Positions 1 to 9,643 of a stretch of DNA of 64,000 bases are shown in pieces. A program made the translations under genes and the position numbers. The notes under the pieces are model-generated. The model did no database searches, was not told where the DNA came from, and saw only the letters and a program-made list of their open reading frames with translations. Origin of the DNA: Trinickia caryophylli. Its GTDB lineage: Bacteria; Pseudomonadota; Gammaproteobacteria; Burkholderiales; Burkholderiaceae. The first letter of the stretch is position 1. Each line of letters starts with the position of its first letter. The stretch lies in assembly GCF_034424545.1 (NCBI RefSeq), contig NZ_CP139971.1, forward strand, positions 1,116,001-1,180,000. The letters are read 5' to 3'.

Positions 1-117
1 CCTGACGGCTATCAACGGGTCCTGCGCGGTACCAGCGCGGCGGCCTGTACATCCCGGCCCTGCGCCTTCGCTCCCTTTGCGCCGCGGCAAGTACGAGCCG
101 CCTTGTCCGAGTCCGGC

Positions 118-696
118 CTACGCCGCAAGCGGCGCCCGCGCGCCAGCGGTATTGGCGCGCGGCAACCCCAGAAGCGGCAAGGCGCGCGCAATCGCCTGAT
201 CGATGCGCGCCCGCAGTGACGGGTCGGCAATCTCGTAGCCGTCGAAGTCGCGCTCCGACGCATACACACCGAGCGGCAACGTGCGGCACTGGAAAAAGCT
301 GAAGAGCGGCCGCAATTGGTGATCGATTACGAGCGCATGGCGCTCGCTGCCCCCCGTAGCCGCGAGCAGCACGGGTACGTCGATCAATGCCTCGTGATGC
401 ACGAAGTCGAAAAGGTGCTTGAAAAGCCCCGTATATGCGCCGCGGTAGACCGGTGTCGCCACGACGAGCAAGTCCGCCAGCTCGATCCGCTTGATCTGCG
501 CCTGCGCGTCCGGCGCAAGCTGATCTCGTCGCTGCGCCGCGCCGATCCGCGGCGCGACATCGCCCAGTTCGATCAGATGCGTATCGACAGGCAGCGCATC
601 GCTCAACGCATTCAGCAAGCCCTGCACGAGCGACAAGGTGCGCGACGGACGCTGCAGCCCCCCCGATACGGCAACCACATTCAATCGTTTGCTCAT
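118..696 (-). CDS. NAD(P)H-dependent FMN reductase (SsuE/MsuE family)
   Basis: 192 residues, the usual length for flavodoxin-like FMN reductases that supply reduced flavin to two-component monooxygenases such as alkanesulfonate or sulfone monooxygenases. The N-terminus has the flavodoxin-type beta strand followed by a phosphate loop (VVAVSGGLQRPSRTLSL), and the centre has the family signature TPVYRGAYTGLFKHLFDF (about residues 82-99). The ATG is preceded on the minus strand by AGGAG nine bases upstream. No partner monooxygenase is visible in the window, so the pathway is unassigned. It is divergent from the MFS gene at 1079. Confidence 0.85.
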   Translation of the reverse strand: MSKRLNVVAVSGGLQRPSRTLSLVQGLLNALSDALPVDTHLIELGDVAPRIGAAQRRDQLAPDAQAQIKRIELADLLVVATPVYRGAYTGLFKHLFDFVHHEALIDVPVLLAATGGSERHALVIDHQLRPLFSFFQCRTLPLGVYASERDFDGYEIADPSLRARIDQAIARALPLLGLPRANTAGARAPLAA

Positions 697-1078
697 TTCA
701 TTGCACTCCTGCGTTTGATCGGCACGAATTCAGCCAGCCTTCGTGTTCGCCGGGCGAGCCCGGTTTCCTTCTTGTGACAACGGCGAATTGCTATGCGGGA
801 CGGCAGCATGTTTCGATAGCGGCCAGAGCCGGGATGACAACGGGGGACATGGTGGCAATAGCTGAGTCGGGGAAGCGCGTCGGACAATGCTAGCCACCGC
901 TGTTCGCGGAGCCAAACGATATTCTTTTCTATGCTTTTCACACCCGCCCCCGGGATGTTCGAGGCCATCCGGCACCCGAAGCCCGCGCGACGGCCCGGCC
1001 AGCGGTTGCACCCGGCATGCCATCGGGCTATCGTGACGTCTTTTTGCACGCGCGGTACCGCCGCGCCCCCGCCTCGCC
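697..1078. other. Intergenic region between divergent genes
   Basis: 382 bases between the minus-strand flavin reductase and the plus-strand MFS exporter. It must hold both promoters. Open frames here are out-of-frame extensions with shadow-like arginine/proline-rich composition. I see no convincing operator or promoter pair. Confidence 0.4.
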
Positions 1079-2692
1079 GTGAGCCCTGCCCCCGCTTCCC
1101 CCTTGCCGTTTCGCGACGCGCTCTTTGCGATGCTCGGCATCGGCCTCGTCAACATGCTGGTCGCGCTCGATCAGACCGTCGTCAGTACCGCGCTGCCCTC
1201 CATCGTCGCCGAGCTGCACGGCTTCGAGTACTACGCGTGGATTGCCAGCGCCTATCTGCTCGCCTCGGTGGTCACCGTGCCCGTGTTCGGGCGGCTCGGC
1301 GACTATTTCGGCCGCAAGCGCTTCGTCATCGCCGCCGTCATCGTCTTCACGGCCGCCTCGGTACTGTGCGGGCTCGCCACCGATATGCGCATGCTGGCGG
1401 TCGCTCGCGCGCTACAGGGCGTAGGCGGCGGCATGATGGTGGGCACGGCCTTCGCATCGATTCCCGACCTGTTCCCCGACCCGCGGGCGCGCGTCAGGTG
1501 GCAGGTGGTCATGGCGGCCGCTTATGGAATCGGTACCGCCGCCGGCCCGTCGCTCGGCGGCTGGCTCAGCCAGCACTTCGGCTGGCGTTCGACGTTCTTC
1601 GTCAATCTGCCCGTGGGGGCGCTGGCGCTCTATTTCATCGGGGGCCACTTGCCGAGCTATCGGCACGAGCGGCATGGGCAGGTTCGCATCGACTGGCTCG
1701 GCGCCCTGCTCGTCGCGCTCATGCTCGGCGGCTTTCAGACGTTGATCGAAGCCGTACCGCAAAAAGGCTTCACCACGGGCAACGTCGTACTCGCCTGTGC
1801 GGTGGTTTTTTTCGCAGCCGCGCTGCTCGTGTGCGAGCGGCGCGCCACGCACCCGATCGTGCCGCTCGACCTCTTTCGCGATCGGCAACTCGTCACGCTG
1901 TTTACGCTCTCGACGCTGTCCGGCTTCGTCATGTTCTCGCTGATTTTCTTTGCGCCGTTGCTGCTGCAAGGCGGCTTCGGACTCACGCCCCAGCAGGCCG
2001 GGCTGCTGGCCACTCCGATCGCCGCGTGCATCGCCCTCGGCAGCTTCATCAATACGCGCATCGTCATTCGCCTTCCGCGTCCGACGCTGATTCTTTCCAT
2101 CGGGTTCGGGCTGCTCGTCGCCGCCTCCGCGGCGCTCGCGTTCGCGACGCGCACGACGCCCCACTGGTGGCTCGAGATCGCGATGGGCGCGGTCGGCATC
2201 GGGCTCGGCTTCATCCTCAACAATCTGAACATCTTTGCGCAGGAAATCGCCGGCCGCGAGCGCTTCGGCATTACCACGGCGCTGCTGCAGTCCACGCGCA
2301 TGGTGGGCGGCATGCTCGGCACGAGCATCATCGCGACGATCGTCAATCACAGCTATGCGACGGGCGTGGCGGCATCGCTGGGTGTGCTCGGCCCCGACGC
2401 CGCGGCCCATTGGCTGTCCCGCCTCGCGGATCCGCGCGTGCTCGTGGACGGAACGCTGCGCGACGCCCTGCTCGGCGAGCTGCGCGCAGCCGGCCTCGAC
2501 GGCGCGGCGTTGATCGAAAGCACGCGGCGCCTGCTCGTTCATTCGATTCATATCGGCATCGGGTTGGCAGGCATCGCCGCGCTCTGCGCGGCGTGGCTCC
2601 TGAAGCGCATCGCGCATATCCGCTTCCGCGGCTCGGGATCGGCCGAGCCGGCAGCGCGCACGCCCGCCGCCCCACCCGCAGACGGGCGTTGA
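1079..2692 (+). CDS. MFS drug exporter, DHA2 (EmrB/QacA) family
   Basis: 537 residues, as expected for a 14-helix drug:proton antiporter. TM1 carries the DHA2 signature around ALDQTVVSTALPSI, followed by the MFS motif-A loop RLGDYFGRKR after TM2 and motif C-like GIGTAAGPSLGGWLS in TM5. It probably exports toxic organic compounds across the inner membrane. No membrane-fusion protein or outer-membrane channel lies beside it. The start is a GTG with no strong ribosome site; ATG at 1130 is inside TM1 and less likely. The next gene downstream, a ModE-like regulator on the same strand, could be co-transcribed. Confidence 0.85.
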   Translation: MSPAPASPLPFRDALFAMLGIGLVNMLVALDQTVVSTALPSIVAELHGFEYYAWIASAYLLASVVTVPVFGRLGDYFGRKRFVIAAVIVFTAASVLCGLATDMRMLAVARALQGVGGGMMVGTAFASIPDLFPDPRARVRWQVVMAAAYGIGTAAGPSLGGWLSQHFGWRSTFFVNLPVGALALYFIGGHLPSYRHERHGQVRIDWLGALLVALMLGGFQTLIEAVPQKGFTTGNVVLACAVVFFAAALLVCERRATHPIVPLDLFRDRQLVTLFTLSTLSGFVMFSLIFFAPLLLQGGFGLTPQQAGLLATPIAACIALGSFINTRIVIRLPRPTLILSIGFGLLVAASAALAFATRTTPHWWLEIAMGAVGIGLGFILNNLNIFAQEIAGRERFGITTALLQSTRMVGGMLGTSIIATIVNHSYATGVAASLGVLGPDAAAHWLSRLADPRVLVDGTLRDALLGELRAAGLDGAALIESTRRLLVHSIHIGIGLAGIAALCAAWLLKRIAHIRFRGSGSAEPAARTPAAPPADGR

Positions 2693-2745
2693 GAAAGAGC
2701 CCGGGGGCGGCGTCCCGCCCGACCCGTTGAGGTATGCTCTCGACC

Positions 2746-3135
2746 ATGATCAGCCGCCGTTCACGCGCAAATAAACCCGCCGTCTCCACAAAACCGCTCG
2801 TGCGCTTTCGTATGCGCGTCCATCGTGGCGAAACGGTAGCGATCGGCCCCGGCAAAATCGCCTTGCTGGAAGCGATCCGTACGCATGGTTCGATTTCGGC
2901 GGCAGCCCGCAGCCTCGATATGTCTTATCGGCGGGCGTGGCTGCTCGTCAACGAGCTGAACAGTTCGCTGAAGTCGCCCGCAACCGTCTCCGAGCAAGGC
3001 GGGCAAAGCGGCGGGGGCTGCCTGTTGACCGATGTCGGCGAGGAAATCGTGCGACTCTACCGCGAGATCGAGAGCGTTGCCGAAGCCAGTTGCGCGACGC
3101 AGATCGCGGGCCTCACGAAACTCATGCGTCCGTAG
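2746..3135 (+). CDS. ModE-like winged-helix regulator, DNA-binding domain only
   Basis: 129 residues matching the N-terminal domain of the molybdate regulator ModE: GPGKIALLEAIRTHGSISAAARSLDMSYRRAW corresponds to its LysR-like winged helix (the first 20 residues of that stretch are the wing entry and helix 1), followed by the GGQSGGGCLLTDVG wing. The C-terminal molybdate-binding (molbindin) domains are absent, as in many stand-alone ModE N-terminal proteins. I chose ATG 2746 because the only GAGG lies one base from the alternative ATG 2734 but thirteen bases from this one. There is no mod transporter operon nearby, although a ModA-like binding protein lies at 22.6 kb. Confidence 0.75.
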   Translation: MISRRSRANKPAVSTKPLVRFRMRVHRGETVAIGPGKIALLEAIRTHGSISAAARSLDMSYRRAWLLVNELNSSLKSPATVSEQGGQSGGGCLLTDVGEEIVRLYREIESVAEASCATQIAGLTKLMRP

Positions 3136-3195
3136 GCCCTCGCACCGAAACCCGCTCGCGCGCCGCGCACGCGCGGCCGTGCCGGTGGGCGAATC

Positions 3196-3735
3196 CTAGC
3201 CGTGCCGGAGACAAAATGCGGAAACGCCGCGGCAGCCCCGGTTCGGCGCGGGCGATATCGCGGCATCCGGTACGCCGGCCGCGTGGCGTTCAAGAACGTG
3301 CTCGATGCTCAAGCCGATGAGCGCGGTATCGAGCCGCACCAATGCCGCGGCTGCCTCGCGCAGCGTCGCCTCTTCGGCCACGGGTGCTTGAGCGAAGATC
3401 ACGTCGCGGTGCCGTTGCGCGTGCCTTGCGCGCTCGAGCACGCGCTGCAGGTCCGCCAATCGGCAAAAGCGCGCGCGTTCGGCGCACGCGCCGAGCAATG
3501 CGAGCAGTTCGTCGAAGCTGCAAGCACCGCCGGCCTCGATCCGCGACAGTTCGTTTTCACCGCCGCCCAGCATCGCGATGAAACGCAGTGTGCTCGCGCG
3601 CAAACGGGCAAAAGCATCGACGACGTCCGTCACGAGTTCCGCGCGTTGCCGGTCCTCGCGTTTGCGCAAAGGCACGATTCGCGTGGACAACGCCCATGCG
3701 CGATCGCCTTCTTCGTCCGGTTCCCCTTCTTTCAT
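3196..3735 (-). CDS. Hypothetical protein, leucine/alanine-rich, mostly helical
   Basis: 179 residues, not recognised. It is rich in Ala, Leu, Arg and Glu with long predicted helices and no signal peptide or membrane segment. The C-terminal 25 residues include a Cys-Arg-Gly and a Cys near the end. A possible ribosome site (AGAGGG) precedes the ATG by six to seven bases. The opposite strand also has a long open frame over this stretch, so the strand choice rests on the ribosome site and the more protein-like helix pattern. It is convergent with the ModE-like gene. Confidence 0.45.
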   Translation of the reverse strand: MKEGEPDEEGDRAWALSTRIVPLRKREDRQRAELVTDVVDAFARLRASTLRFIAMLGGGENELSRIEAGGACSFDELLALLGACAERARFCRLADLQRVLERARHAQRHRDVIFAQAPVAEEATLREAAAALVRLDTALIGLSIEHVLERHAAGVPDAAISPAPNRGCRGVSAFCLRHG

Positions 3736-4016
3736 ATCAGCCCTCTTCGAATCGAGCCGTGGCAGGCAAGCAGCGGCACGTGCGCTTCATACGGCTTCTC
3801 GGACGCGTAATATACAGCAGAATATAACGAATGCCATCGAAGCCGGCATCGATGAATATCAACAAATGCGAAGAGGAAGCGTACGAGCGAGCCTTAGGGG
3901 ACTTTAGGGGGACTTTGGGGCCGCTGGACGACAACGGGAAAAACGGGCGGCGAACCGCGGGGCACATGCGGCAGACGGTGCAGGCGACCTCCGCCCGCAC
4001 CCCCGCTGCGCCGAGT

Positions 4017-5258
4017 TCAGCCCTCGAGCGAGGTCCGTTTCGTGAGTTGCGGGAAGCGCCACGCCCACATCACCGCAACGAAGCACGTGAGCAGGCCGCC
4101 CGATACCACCGCCGCCACCGGTCCGAGCCAGCTTGCCGCCGCGCCCGACTCGAACTCGCCCAATTGGTTGCTGGCCCCGATGAAAACGGCATTCACCGCA
4201 CTCACGCGGCCGCGCATGTGATCGGGGGTTTCGAGTTGCACGAGCGTCTGCCGGATCACCACGCTGACGGCATCGGCCGCGCCCGAAACGATCAACGCGA
4301 TTTCCGACAGCCAGAAGCTCGTGGAAATGCCGAAGACGACCGTCGCGAGCCCGAAGATGACCACCGCGCCCAAAAGCGTCACGCCGACGCGATGCCGCGG
4401 CGGACGCCGGGCGAGACAGAGCGACATCGCCAGCGCGCCGACGGCGGGCGCCGCGCGCAACCACCCGAGCATCGCCGGGCCGCCATGCAGGATGTCGCCG
4501 GCGTAGATGGGAAGCAATGCGGTCGCGCCTCCGAATAGCACGGCAAAGAGATCGAGGCTGATGGCAGCAAGCACGATCGGCTTTTGCCACACGAAGCGCA
4601 AGCCGCCCACGAGGGCCTCGAGCAGCGGCCCCTTTTGCACCGCCGTCTGGCCATGCACGCTCAATTGGGCTGCCATTGCCATGCCGACGAACAACGCAGT
4701 GGCCGACACCGCATAGACAAGGCCAAGCCCGAACACCGCCAAAAAGCCGCCGAGCGCGGGCCCGACGATGATGCTCGTTTGCGAGCCCATCGAAAACACG
4801 GCCATCGCGCGGCTGAATTGCGCAGGGGGAACGGTGGACGGCGCCAGCGCCTGCAGGGCGGGCAGTTGGAACGCACGCGCCGCGCCGAGCAGCAGCGAGA
4901 CCCAGAGCAGCGCGTCGCGCGTCATGCCATGACGGAAAGTGGCGACGGCAAGCCCCGCCGCCGCCACCGTTTGTATAGCCAGCGAAACGGAAACGATACG
5001 CGTGCGGCGCCAATGGTCCGCCGCGTAGCCGGCGGGCGGCGTCAACAGCAAGACGGGCAGAAACTGATACAGGCCGACGAGCGCGAGCGCCCAGGCATCG
5101 TGCGTGAGCGCGTACATCTGCCAGCCGATGGCCACGAGCAACATCTGGATGCCGAGCGTGGACAGTACGCGAATCGCAAGCAGCAGGCGGAACGGCTTGA
5201 TCGAAAACAGCGGTGCGTCCGAATCCGCGCGGGTCGTCGCCGTAGAGTGAGTTGCCAT
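4017..5258 (-). CDS. MFS transporter, DHA3/EntS-like exporter
   Basis: 413 residues with about 12 hydrophobic segments. It fits the enterobactin-exporter-like MFS_3/DHA3 group: N-terminal RVLSTLGIQMLLVAIGWQMY, the loop AADHWRRTRIV in the motif-A position, and the family's conserved ETPDHMRGRVSAVNAVFIG block late in the protein (about residue 330). Substrate unknown; the family exports siderophores, macrolides and other hydrophobic compounds. It lies between an unknown protein and the MarR gene on the same strand, with about 150 bases to the latter. Confidence 0.8.
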   Translation of the reverse strand: MATHSTATTRADSDAPLFSIKPFRLLLAIRVLSTLGIQMLLVAIGWQMYALTHDAWALALVGLYQFLPVLLLTPPAGYAADHWRRTRIVSVSLAIQTVAAAGLAVATFRHGMTRDALLWVSLLLGAARAFQLPALQALAPSTVPPAQFSRAMAVFSMGSQTSIIVGPALGGFLAVFGLGLVYAVSATALFVGMAMAAQLSVHGQTAVQKGPLLEALVGGLRFVWQKPIVLAAISLDLFAVLFGGATALLPIYAGDILHGGPAMLGWLRAAPAVGALAMSLCLARRPPRHRVGVTLLGAVVIFGLATVVFGISTSFWLSEIALIVSGAADAVSVVIRQTLVQLETPDHMRGRVSAVNAVFIGASNQLGEFESGAAASWLGPVAAVVSGGLLTCFVAVMWAWRFPQLTKRTSLEG

Positions 5259-5406
5259 GTCGACAGGAAGTTGAAGGGTTGCGCGCGCGATCGCTCGCGC
5301 GCATCGAGGAATCTTACCGAAAAACCTCGAAAACCCCTTCCCGGAACGCCATTACGGATTGTTTCGAGCCCCGCTCAGCTCACGTGAACGCCCTCCCGCG
5401 ACGTGC

Positions 5407-5976
5407 TCAGGCGCGGAGATTCCGCGCGAATACCTCCAGCGTGGCGTGCACGGCTTCCACGCTGTGAGCATCGACCCCGGCGAGCATTTGCGTTTCCAGC
5501 ACGCGCACGGCGTCCACGCACCGGCGCAGGATATCGCGCCCCTCGTCGGTCAGGCGAAGCACGACCACACGCCCATGGTTCGGGTCCGGCTCGCGCGTGA
5601 TCCAGTTGCGCGACGCCATCGCACTCATGACCTCGTTGGCCGACTGCGGCGTAATGAACGACCGCTCGGCAAGCTGGGCGTTCGACGCCTCCCCGCGCGC
5701 TTCGAGCACGGACAGCGCGGTGAACTGGGCGAGCGTCAGCCCGAGCGGCGCGAGCGTATCGGTCATCTTGCGGCGCAGGATCCTGTCGAGACTGCCGATG
5801 AGATAAGTCAGCCGGGGCCGCACGGCCGGCTTGCGCCCCTTGGGGGCCGCGCGGGGGCGCGTGGCGGCAGCCGGCGCGACTGCTGCGGCTGGCGCAATCG
5901 GTGCGGCCTTGGCCGCTGCCGCCGCGCCGGTTGCCTTCGTTGTCTTCGTTGTCTTCGCTCGAGGTTTGCCCGTCAT
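5407..5976 (-). CDS. MarR-family regulator, likely hydroxycinnamate repressor
   Basis: 189 residues. The first ~50 form a low-complexity Lys/Ala/Thr/Pro tail; the rest is a typical MarR winged helix (LTYLIGSLDRILRRKMTD helix 1; SNAQLAERSFITPQSANEVM recognition region; DPNHGRVVVLRLTDEGR wing). The frame stays open upstream into the fcs 3' end, so I chose ATG 5976, after which MarR-like sequence and the basic tail begin. It is the last gene of the ech-vdh-fcs strand. Regulators in this position (FerC, CouR, HcaR types) repress hydroxycinnamate genes and are released by hydroxycinnamoyl-CoA. By inference it binds the four palindromes at 10.55-10.84 kb. Confidence 0.85.
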   Translation of the reverse strand: MTGKPRAKTTKTTKATGAAAAAKAAPIAPAAAVAPAAATRPRAAPKGRKPAVRPRLTYLIGSLDRILRRKMTDTLAPLGLTLAQFTALSVLEARGEASNAQLAERSFITPQSANEVMSAMASRNWITREPDPNHGRVVVLRLTDEGRDILRRCVDAVRVLETQMLAGVDAHSVEAVHATLEVFARNLRA

Positions 5977-6082
5977 GCCATCGACCGGATGCTGTCGTGA
6001 AAGACGCAATGTTACCGTGCCGTGAGCGTCGCGCGCCGTTCCCGAAGCGGAAGACGCACGACGGCCGGACATCGCCCGAGCA

Positions 6083-7975
6083 TCACCGCCGGCCATGCCC
6101 GGCATGAATGACGGCCGGATCCTGGCATCGCGGATCATGCATGGCGTCGACCAATTCCGCACGGTTCGTCAATACGGCGCGCTGGTTGATCGAGCCTTTG
6201 TCCGTGATTTCCCCCAGATCGAGCGACGGCGGCACATCGAGCAGCCGTAGCCGTGCGATCGTCGTCGCGCTGCCCGTCGACTCCCCGTTCAGCCTTTCGA
6301 TCAGTTCGGCAAAGAATGCCCGCACAGCCGGCGCAGCGACAATCTCGTACGCGCTCGCGGAAGGGGACAAACCCGCGAGCCGCCGGCAATCCTCGATACG
6401 CGGAAAGACGAGCAGGCCGATATCGTCGTGGTTCATCCCCGTCACGACCACGTCCTGCACGTACGGGGCGCCCGCCACGATCACGCGTGCCCGCATAGGC
6501 CCGACGCTCACGAACGTGCCCGAGCTGAGCTTGAAGTCTTCGGCGATGCGCCCGTCGAACATCAGGCCGAGTTCCGGGCGCCCCGGATCGACGAACCTGA
6601 CCGCGTCGCCGCTGCGGTAGTAGCCTTCTTCGTCGAACGAGGCCGCGGCGCTCGCGCTATCCATGCGCCAGTAACCACTCATGACGTGCGGCCCCTTGAA
6701 GCGCGCTTCGAGCTTGCCCGTCACGGGCGCGATCTTCATTTGGCAACCAGGCGCCGGCACGCCCAGGTAAGCCGCCCCCCTCACCGGCCCCGTCGTGAAA
6801 ATGCACGACGGAGAAGTTTCCGTCATGCCAAGACCCGCCATAATGCGGATGCGCTCGCCGCAATACCGTTCGGTGACGCTTTGCAGCCGGTCCCACGCCG
6901 CTTGCGAAAGGCCCGCACCCGCGAAGAAGTACATCTTCACGCGCGAAAAGAACGTCTCGCGCAGTGGCGCATCGGTTTCGAGCGCGCTCGTCAATTCCTC
7001 CCATCCCCGCGGAACGTTGAAGTAGACGGTCGGCGCGATCTCGCGCAGGTTGCGCACCGTCTCGTCGAACTTCGTTCCCACGGGCTTGCCGTCGTCTATA
7101 TAGAGCGTGCCGCCGTTGTAAAGCGCGATGCCGACGTTATGGCTGCCGCCGAACGTGTGGTTCCAAGGCAGCCAATCGACGAGCACCGGCGGCTCGATTC
7201 CGAACTGCGGGAACGTCTCGAGCAGCATCTGCTGGTTGCTGCACAGCATGCGATGGGTCGTCGGCACCGCTTTCGGCAGCGTCGTCGAGCCCGAAGTGAA
7301 CAGAAATTTGGCGATGGTGTCAGGGGCGATCGCATCGTGTGCGGCATCGACCGTCGTCGCAACCGTTGCCCGTAATGCGGACATCGGGGTGACGCGGCGG
7401 TGCCCGCACGAACCCGTGGCCGTGACCACTTCCACGTCGCCGCCCACGGTGGCGGCGATCGCAGCGGCGAACGCATCGCCCTCGGAGGCGAACACGAGGC
7501 CGGGCGTCAGCAGGCCCAGCGCGTGACGCAGCTTGCCGTAATCGCTGGACACGAGCGAATACGCGGGCGAAATCGGCGCATACGGCACCCCGGCCCACAT
7601 CGCGCCAAACGCCATCATCAGGTGCTCGAGATCGTTGCCCGAGAGGATCGCGAGGGGCCGCTCGGCCGAAAGCCTGCGATCGAGCAGCGCCTGGCCGATC
7701 GAGCGCGCGTGCTCGAGCATCCGCGCATAGCTGATCCCCTGCCACGCACCGTCAGGGCCGCGGCGTGCCACGAGCCAGCGGTCGGGGTGCGCCTGCGCGC
7801 CGCTTACGAGCCGGTCGGTCAGGCGCCTCGGGTAAACGCCGGGCTCGGCACCCGACTCCATGTACCAGACGTCGCCCTCACGGCGCACATGTGCGGGTGC
7901 CGAACCGATCAGCACCGCGCGGTAGCGCACGGATGCTTCTCGATCGCCCCCGGGTTGCGTCGGCTCGGAAATCAA
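6083..7975 (-). CDS. fcs: Feruloyl-CoA synthetase (hydroxycinnamate:CoA ligase)
   Basis: 630 residues. ATP-dependent ligase that activates ferulate, p-coumarate or caffeate to the CoA thioester, the first step of side-chain removal. The adenylate-forming P-loop FTSGSTTLPK lies at residues 226-235 and the A5 motif GLGMTETSP at 381-389; a lysine in the C-terminal ITDKGSINQ is the expected catalytic lysine. The frame extends upstream into vdh, but a TTG at 7975 has AGGAG eight bases before it and gives the usual family length, so I chose TTG. Its neighbours ech and vdh complete the pathway. Confidence 0.92.
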   Translation of the reverse strand: MISEPTQPGGDREASVRYRAVLIGSAPAHVRREGDVWYMESGAEPGVYPRRLTDRLVSGAQAHPDRWLVARRGPDGAWQGISYARMLEHARSIGQALLDRRLSAERPLAILSGNDLEHLMMAFGAMWAGVPYAPISPAYSLVSSDYGKLRHALGLLTPGLVFASEGDAFAAAIAATVGGDVEVVTATGSCGHRRVTPMSALRATVATTVDAAHDAIAPDTIAKFLFTSGSTTLPKAVPTTHRMLCSNQQMLLETFPQFGIEPPVLVDWLPWNHTFGGSHNVGIALYNGGTLYIDDGKPVGTKFDETVRNLREIAPTVYFNVPRGWEELTSALETDAPLRETFFSRVKMYFFAGAGLSQAAWDRLQSVTERYCGERIRIMAGLGMTETSPSCIFTTGPVRGAAYLGVPAPGCQMKIAPVTGKLEARFKGPHVMSGYWRMDSASAAASFDEEGYYRSGDAVRFVDPGRPELGLMFDGRIAEDFKLSSGTFVSVGPMRARVIVAGAPYVQDVVVTGMNHDDIGLLVFPRIEDCRRLAGLSPSASAYEIVAAPAVRAFFAELIERLNGESTGSATTIARLRLLDVPPSLDLGEITDKGSINQRAVLTNRAELVDAMHDPRCQDPAVIHAGHGRR

Positions 7976-8099
7976 CTTGTCGTCTCCTGTATGGGCTCGC
8001 TCGCGCGGCGGGTCGCCGCCCGACGCTCGGCCTTCGTCTTGTGCGAAGTGCGCCCGACTTCGATTGGTATGAACGAACGGCGCTTTTACGCAAGCGTGT

Positions 8100-9554
8100 T
8101 CAGATCGGATAATGACGCGGGCCCGTCTGTATCGTAATCCAGCGCAGTTCGGTGAACTCGGCAATCGACGCCTTGCTGCCGAAGCGCCCGTAGCCGCTGC
8201 CCTTCACGCCGCCGAACGGCATCTGCGCTTCATCGTGCACGGTCGGCCCGTTGATATGGCAGATGCCCGATTCGATGCGCCTGGCCAGTTGCATCGCACG
8301 CGCGATATCGCGGCTGAACACGGCCGCCGAAAGCCCGAACTCGCTGTCGTTCGCGATGCGCACGGCTTCGTCGTCGCTATCGACGCGCAACATCGTCACG
8401 ACCGGTGCGAACGATTCCTCCGCGTAGAGCCGCATGTCCGGGCGCACACCGTCGACGATGGTCGGCTGCATGATCGCGCCGTCCGTGGGCCCCGCCGCGT
8501 GGATCGTTGCGCCGCGCTCGCGCGCGTCCTGCACGAGTTCCGTCGCACGCTGTGCGGCTTGGGCGCTCACCATCGCACCGAGCACGGCCGTACCCTGGGC
8601 AGTCGGCGCGCCGGCTACCAGTTTTCGAGCCTTTTCGACCAGTTTGCTGACCAGTGCATCGGCGATGCCGCGGTGCGCGATCACGCGCTCCGTCGACATG
8701 CAGATCTGCCCCTGGTTGAAGAAAGCGCCGAACGCAATGGCATCCACGGCTGCGTCGAGATCGGCATCGTCGAGCACGAGCACGGGCGCTTTGCCGCCCA
8801 ACTCGAGCAGCGCGGGCTTCAAGTGCTTCGCCGCATGCATGGCGATGATGCGGCCGACGTGGGTCGAGCCCGTGAAGTTGACGCGCCGCACGGCGCGATG
8901 CGCAATCAGCCGCTCGACGATCGCGGCGGCATCTTCGGGTGCATTCGTGACGACGTTGACGACGCCGTCGCCGAGCCCCGCCTCCTGCAGCACGCTGCCG
9001 ATCATCCGGTGAACGGCGGGGCACGCTTCCGAGGCCTTGAGCACGACCGTGTTGCCGCAGGCGAGCGGCATCGCCAGCGCGCGCGTACCGAGAATGACAG
9101 GGGCGTTCCAGGGCGCAATGCCGAGCACGACCCCGCATGGCTGGCGCACGGCGAGCGCGAGGTTGTCCGGCACGTCGGTCGGCACGATACTGCCGTCGAT
9201 TTGCGTCGTCATGGCCGCCGCCTCGCGCAGCATGTTCGCCGCAAGATGCACGTTGAAGCCGTACCAGTTCGCCATCGCCCCGGTTTCCGCCACCCCCGTC
9301 TCGATGAACGCACCGGCGCGCGCCTCCATGAGCTCGGCTGCTTTGAGCAGACGCGCGCGGCGCTCCGTGGGCGGCAGCGCGGACCACACGGGAAAAGCCG
9401 CGGCCGCGGCATCGACGGCCGCATCGGCGTCCGCGAGCGTGGCCGCGGCCGCACGCGAAGCCCGCGCGCCGGTGACGGGATTCAGGCGCTCGAACGTCGC
9501 GCCGTTCGAAGCCGGACGGTCCTTGCCGCCGATCAACATCGTTACTTCGCTCAC
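8100..9554 (-). CDS. vdh: Vanillin / benzaldehyde dehydrogenase, NAD(P)+
   Basis: 484 residues of the aldehyde dehydrogenase superfamily. It has the catalytic Cys285 in FNQGQICMSTER, the general-base Glu251 in LLELGGKAP and the oxyanion Asn150 in APWN. It should oxidise vanillin (or 4-hydroxybenzaldehyde, protocatechualdehyde) released by the hydratase-lyase to the benzoate. GTG is taken as start because AAGGAG lies nine bases upstream; an in-frame ATG five codons in is the alternative. It lies between fcs and ech on the same strand, matching known ferulate operons. Confidence 0.92.
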   Translation of the reverse strand: MSEVTMLIGGKDRPASNGATFERLNPVTGARASRAAAATLADADAAVDAAAAAFPVWSALPPTERRARLLKAAELMEARAGAFIETGVAETGAMANWYGFNVHLAANMLREAAAMTTQIDGSIVPTDVPDNLALAVRQPCGVVLGIAPWNAPVILGTRALAMPLACGNTVVLKASEACPAVHRMIGSVLQEAGLGDGVVNVVTNAPEDAAAIVERLIAHRAVRRVNFTGSTHVGRIIAMHAAKHLKPALLELGGKAPVLVLDDADLDAAVDAIAFGAFFNQGQICMSTERVIAHRGIADALVSKLVEKARKLVAGAPTAQGTAVLGAMVSAQAAQRATELVQDARERGATIHAAGPTDGAIMQPTIVDGVRPDMRLYAEESFAPVVTMLRVDSDDEAVRIANDSEFGLSAAVFSRDIARAMQLARRIESGICHINGPTVHDEAQMPFGGVKGSGYGRFGSKASIAEFTELRWITIQTGPRHYPI

Positions 9555-9643
9555 GATGGCTGTCTCCTTGCCAGATCTTTATTTCTGTTGAATGGCATGC
9601 CCTGCGCAGCCCGGCGCCTGTCCGGCCCGGGCACCGCGCAGCG

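Noticed and set aside
1..117. Gene at the left edge
   Set aside because: Only shadow frames; nothing with a recognisable domain.
931..2730. 599-codon frame on the plus strand over the MFS exporter
   Set aside because: Arg/Ala-rich shadow of the DHA2 transporter in another frame.
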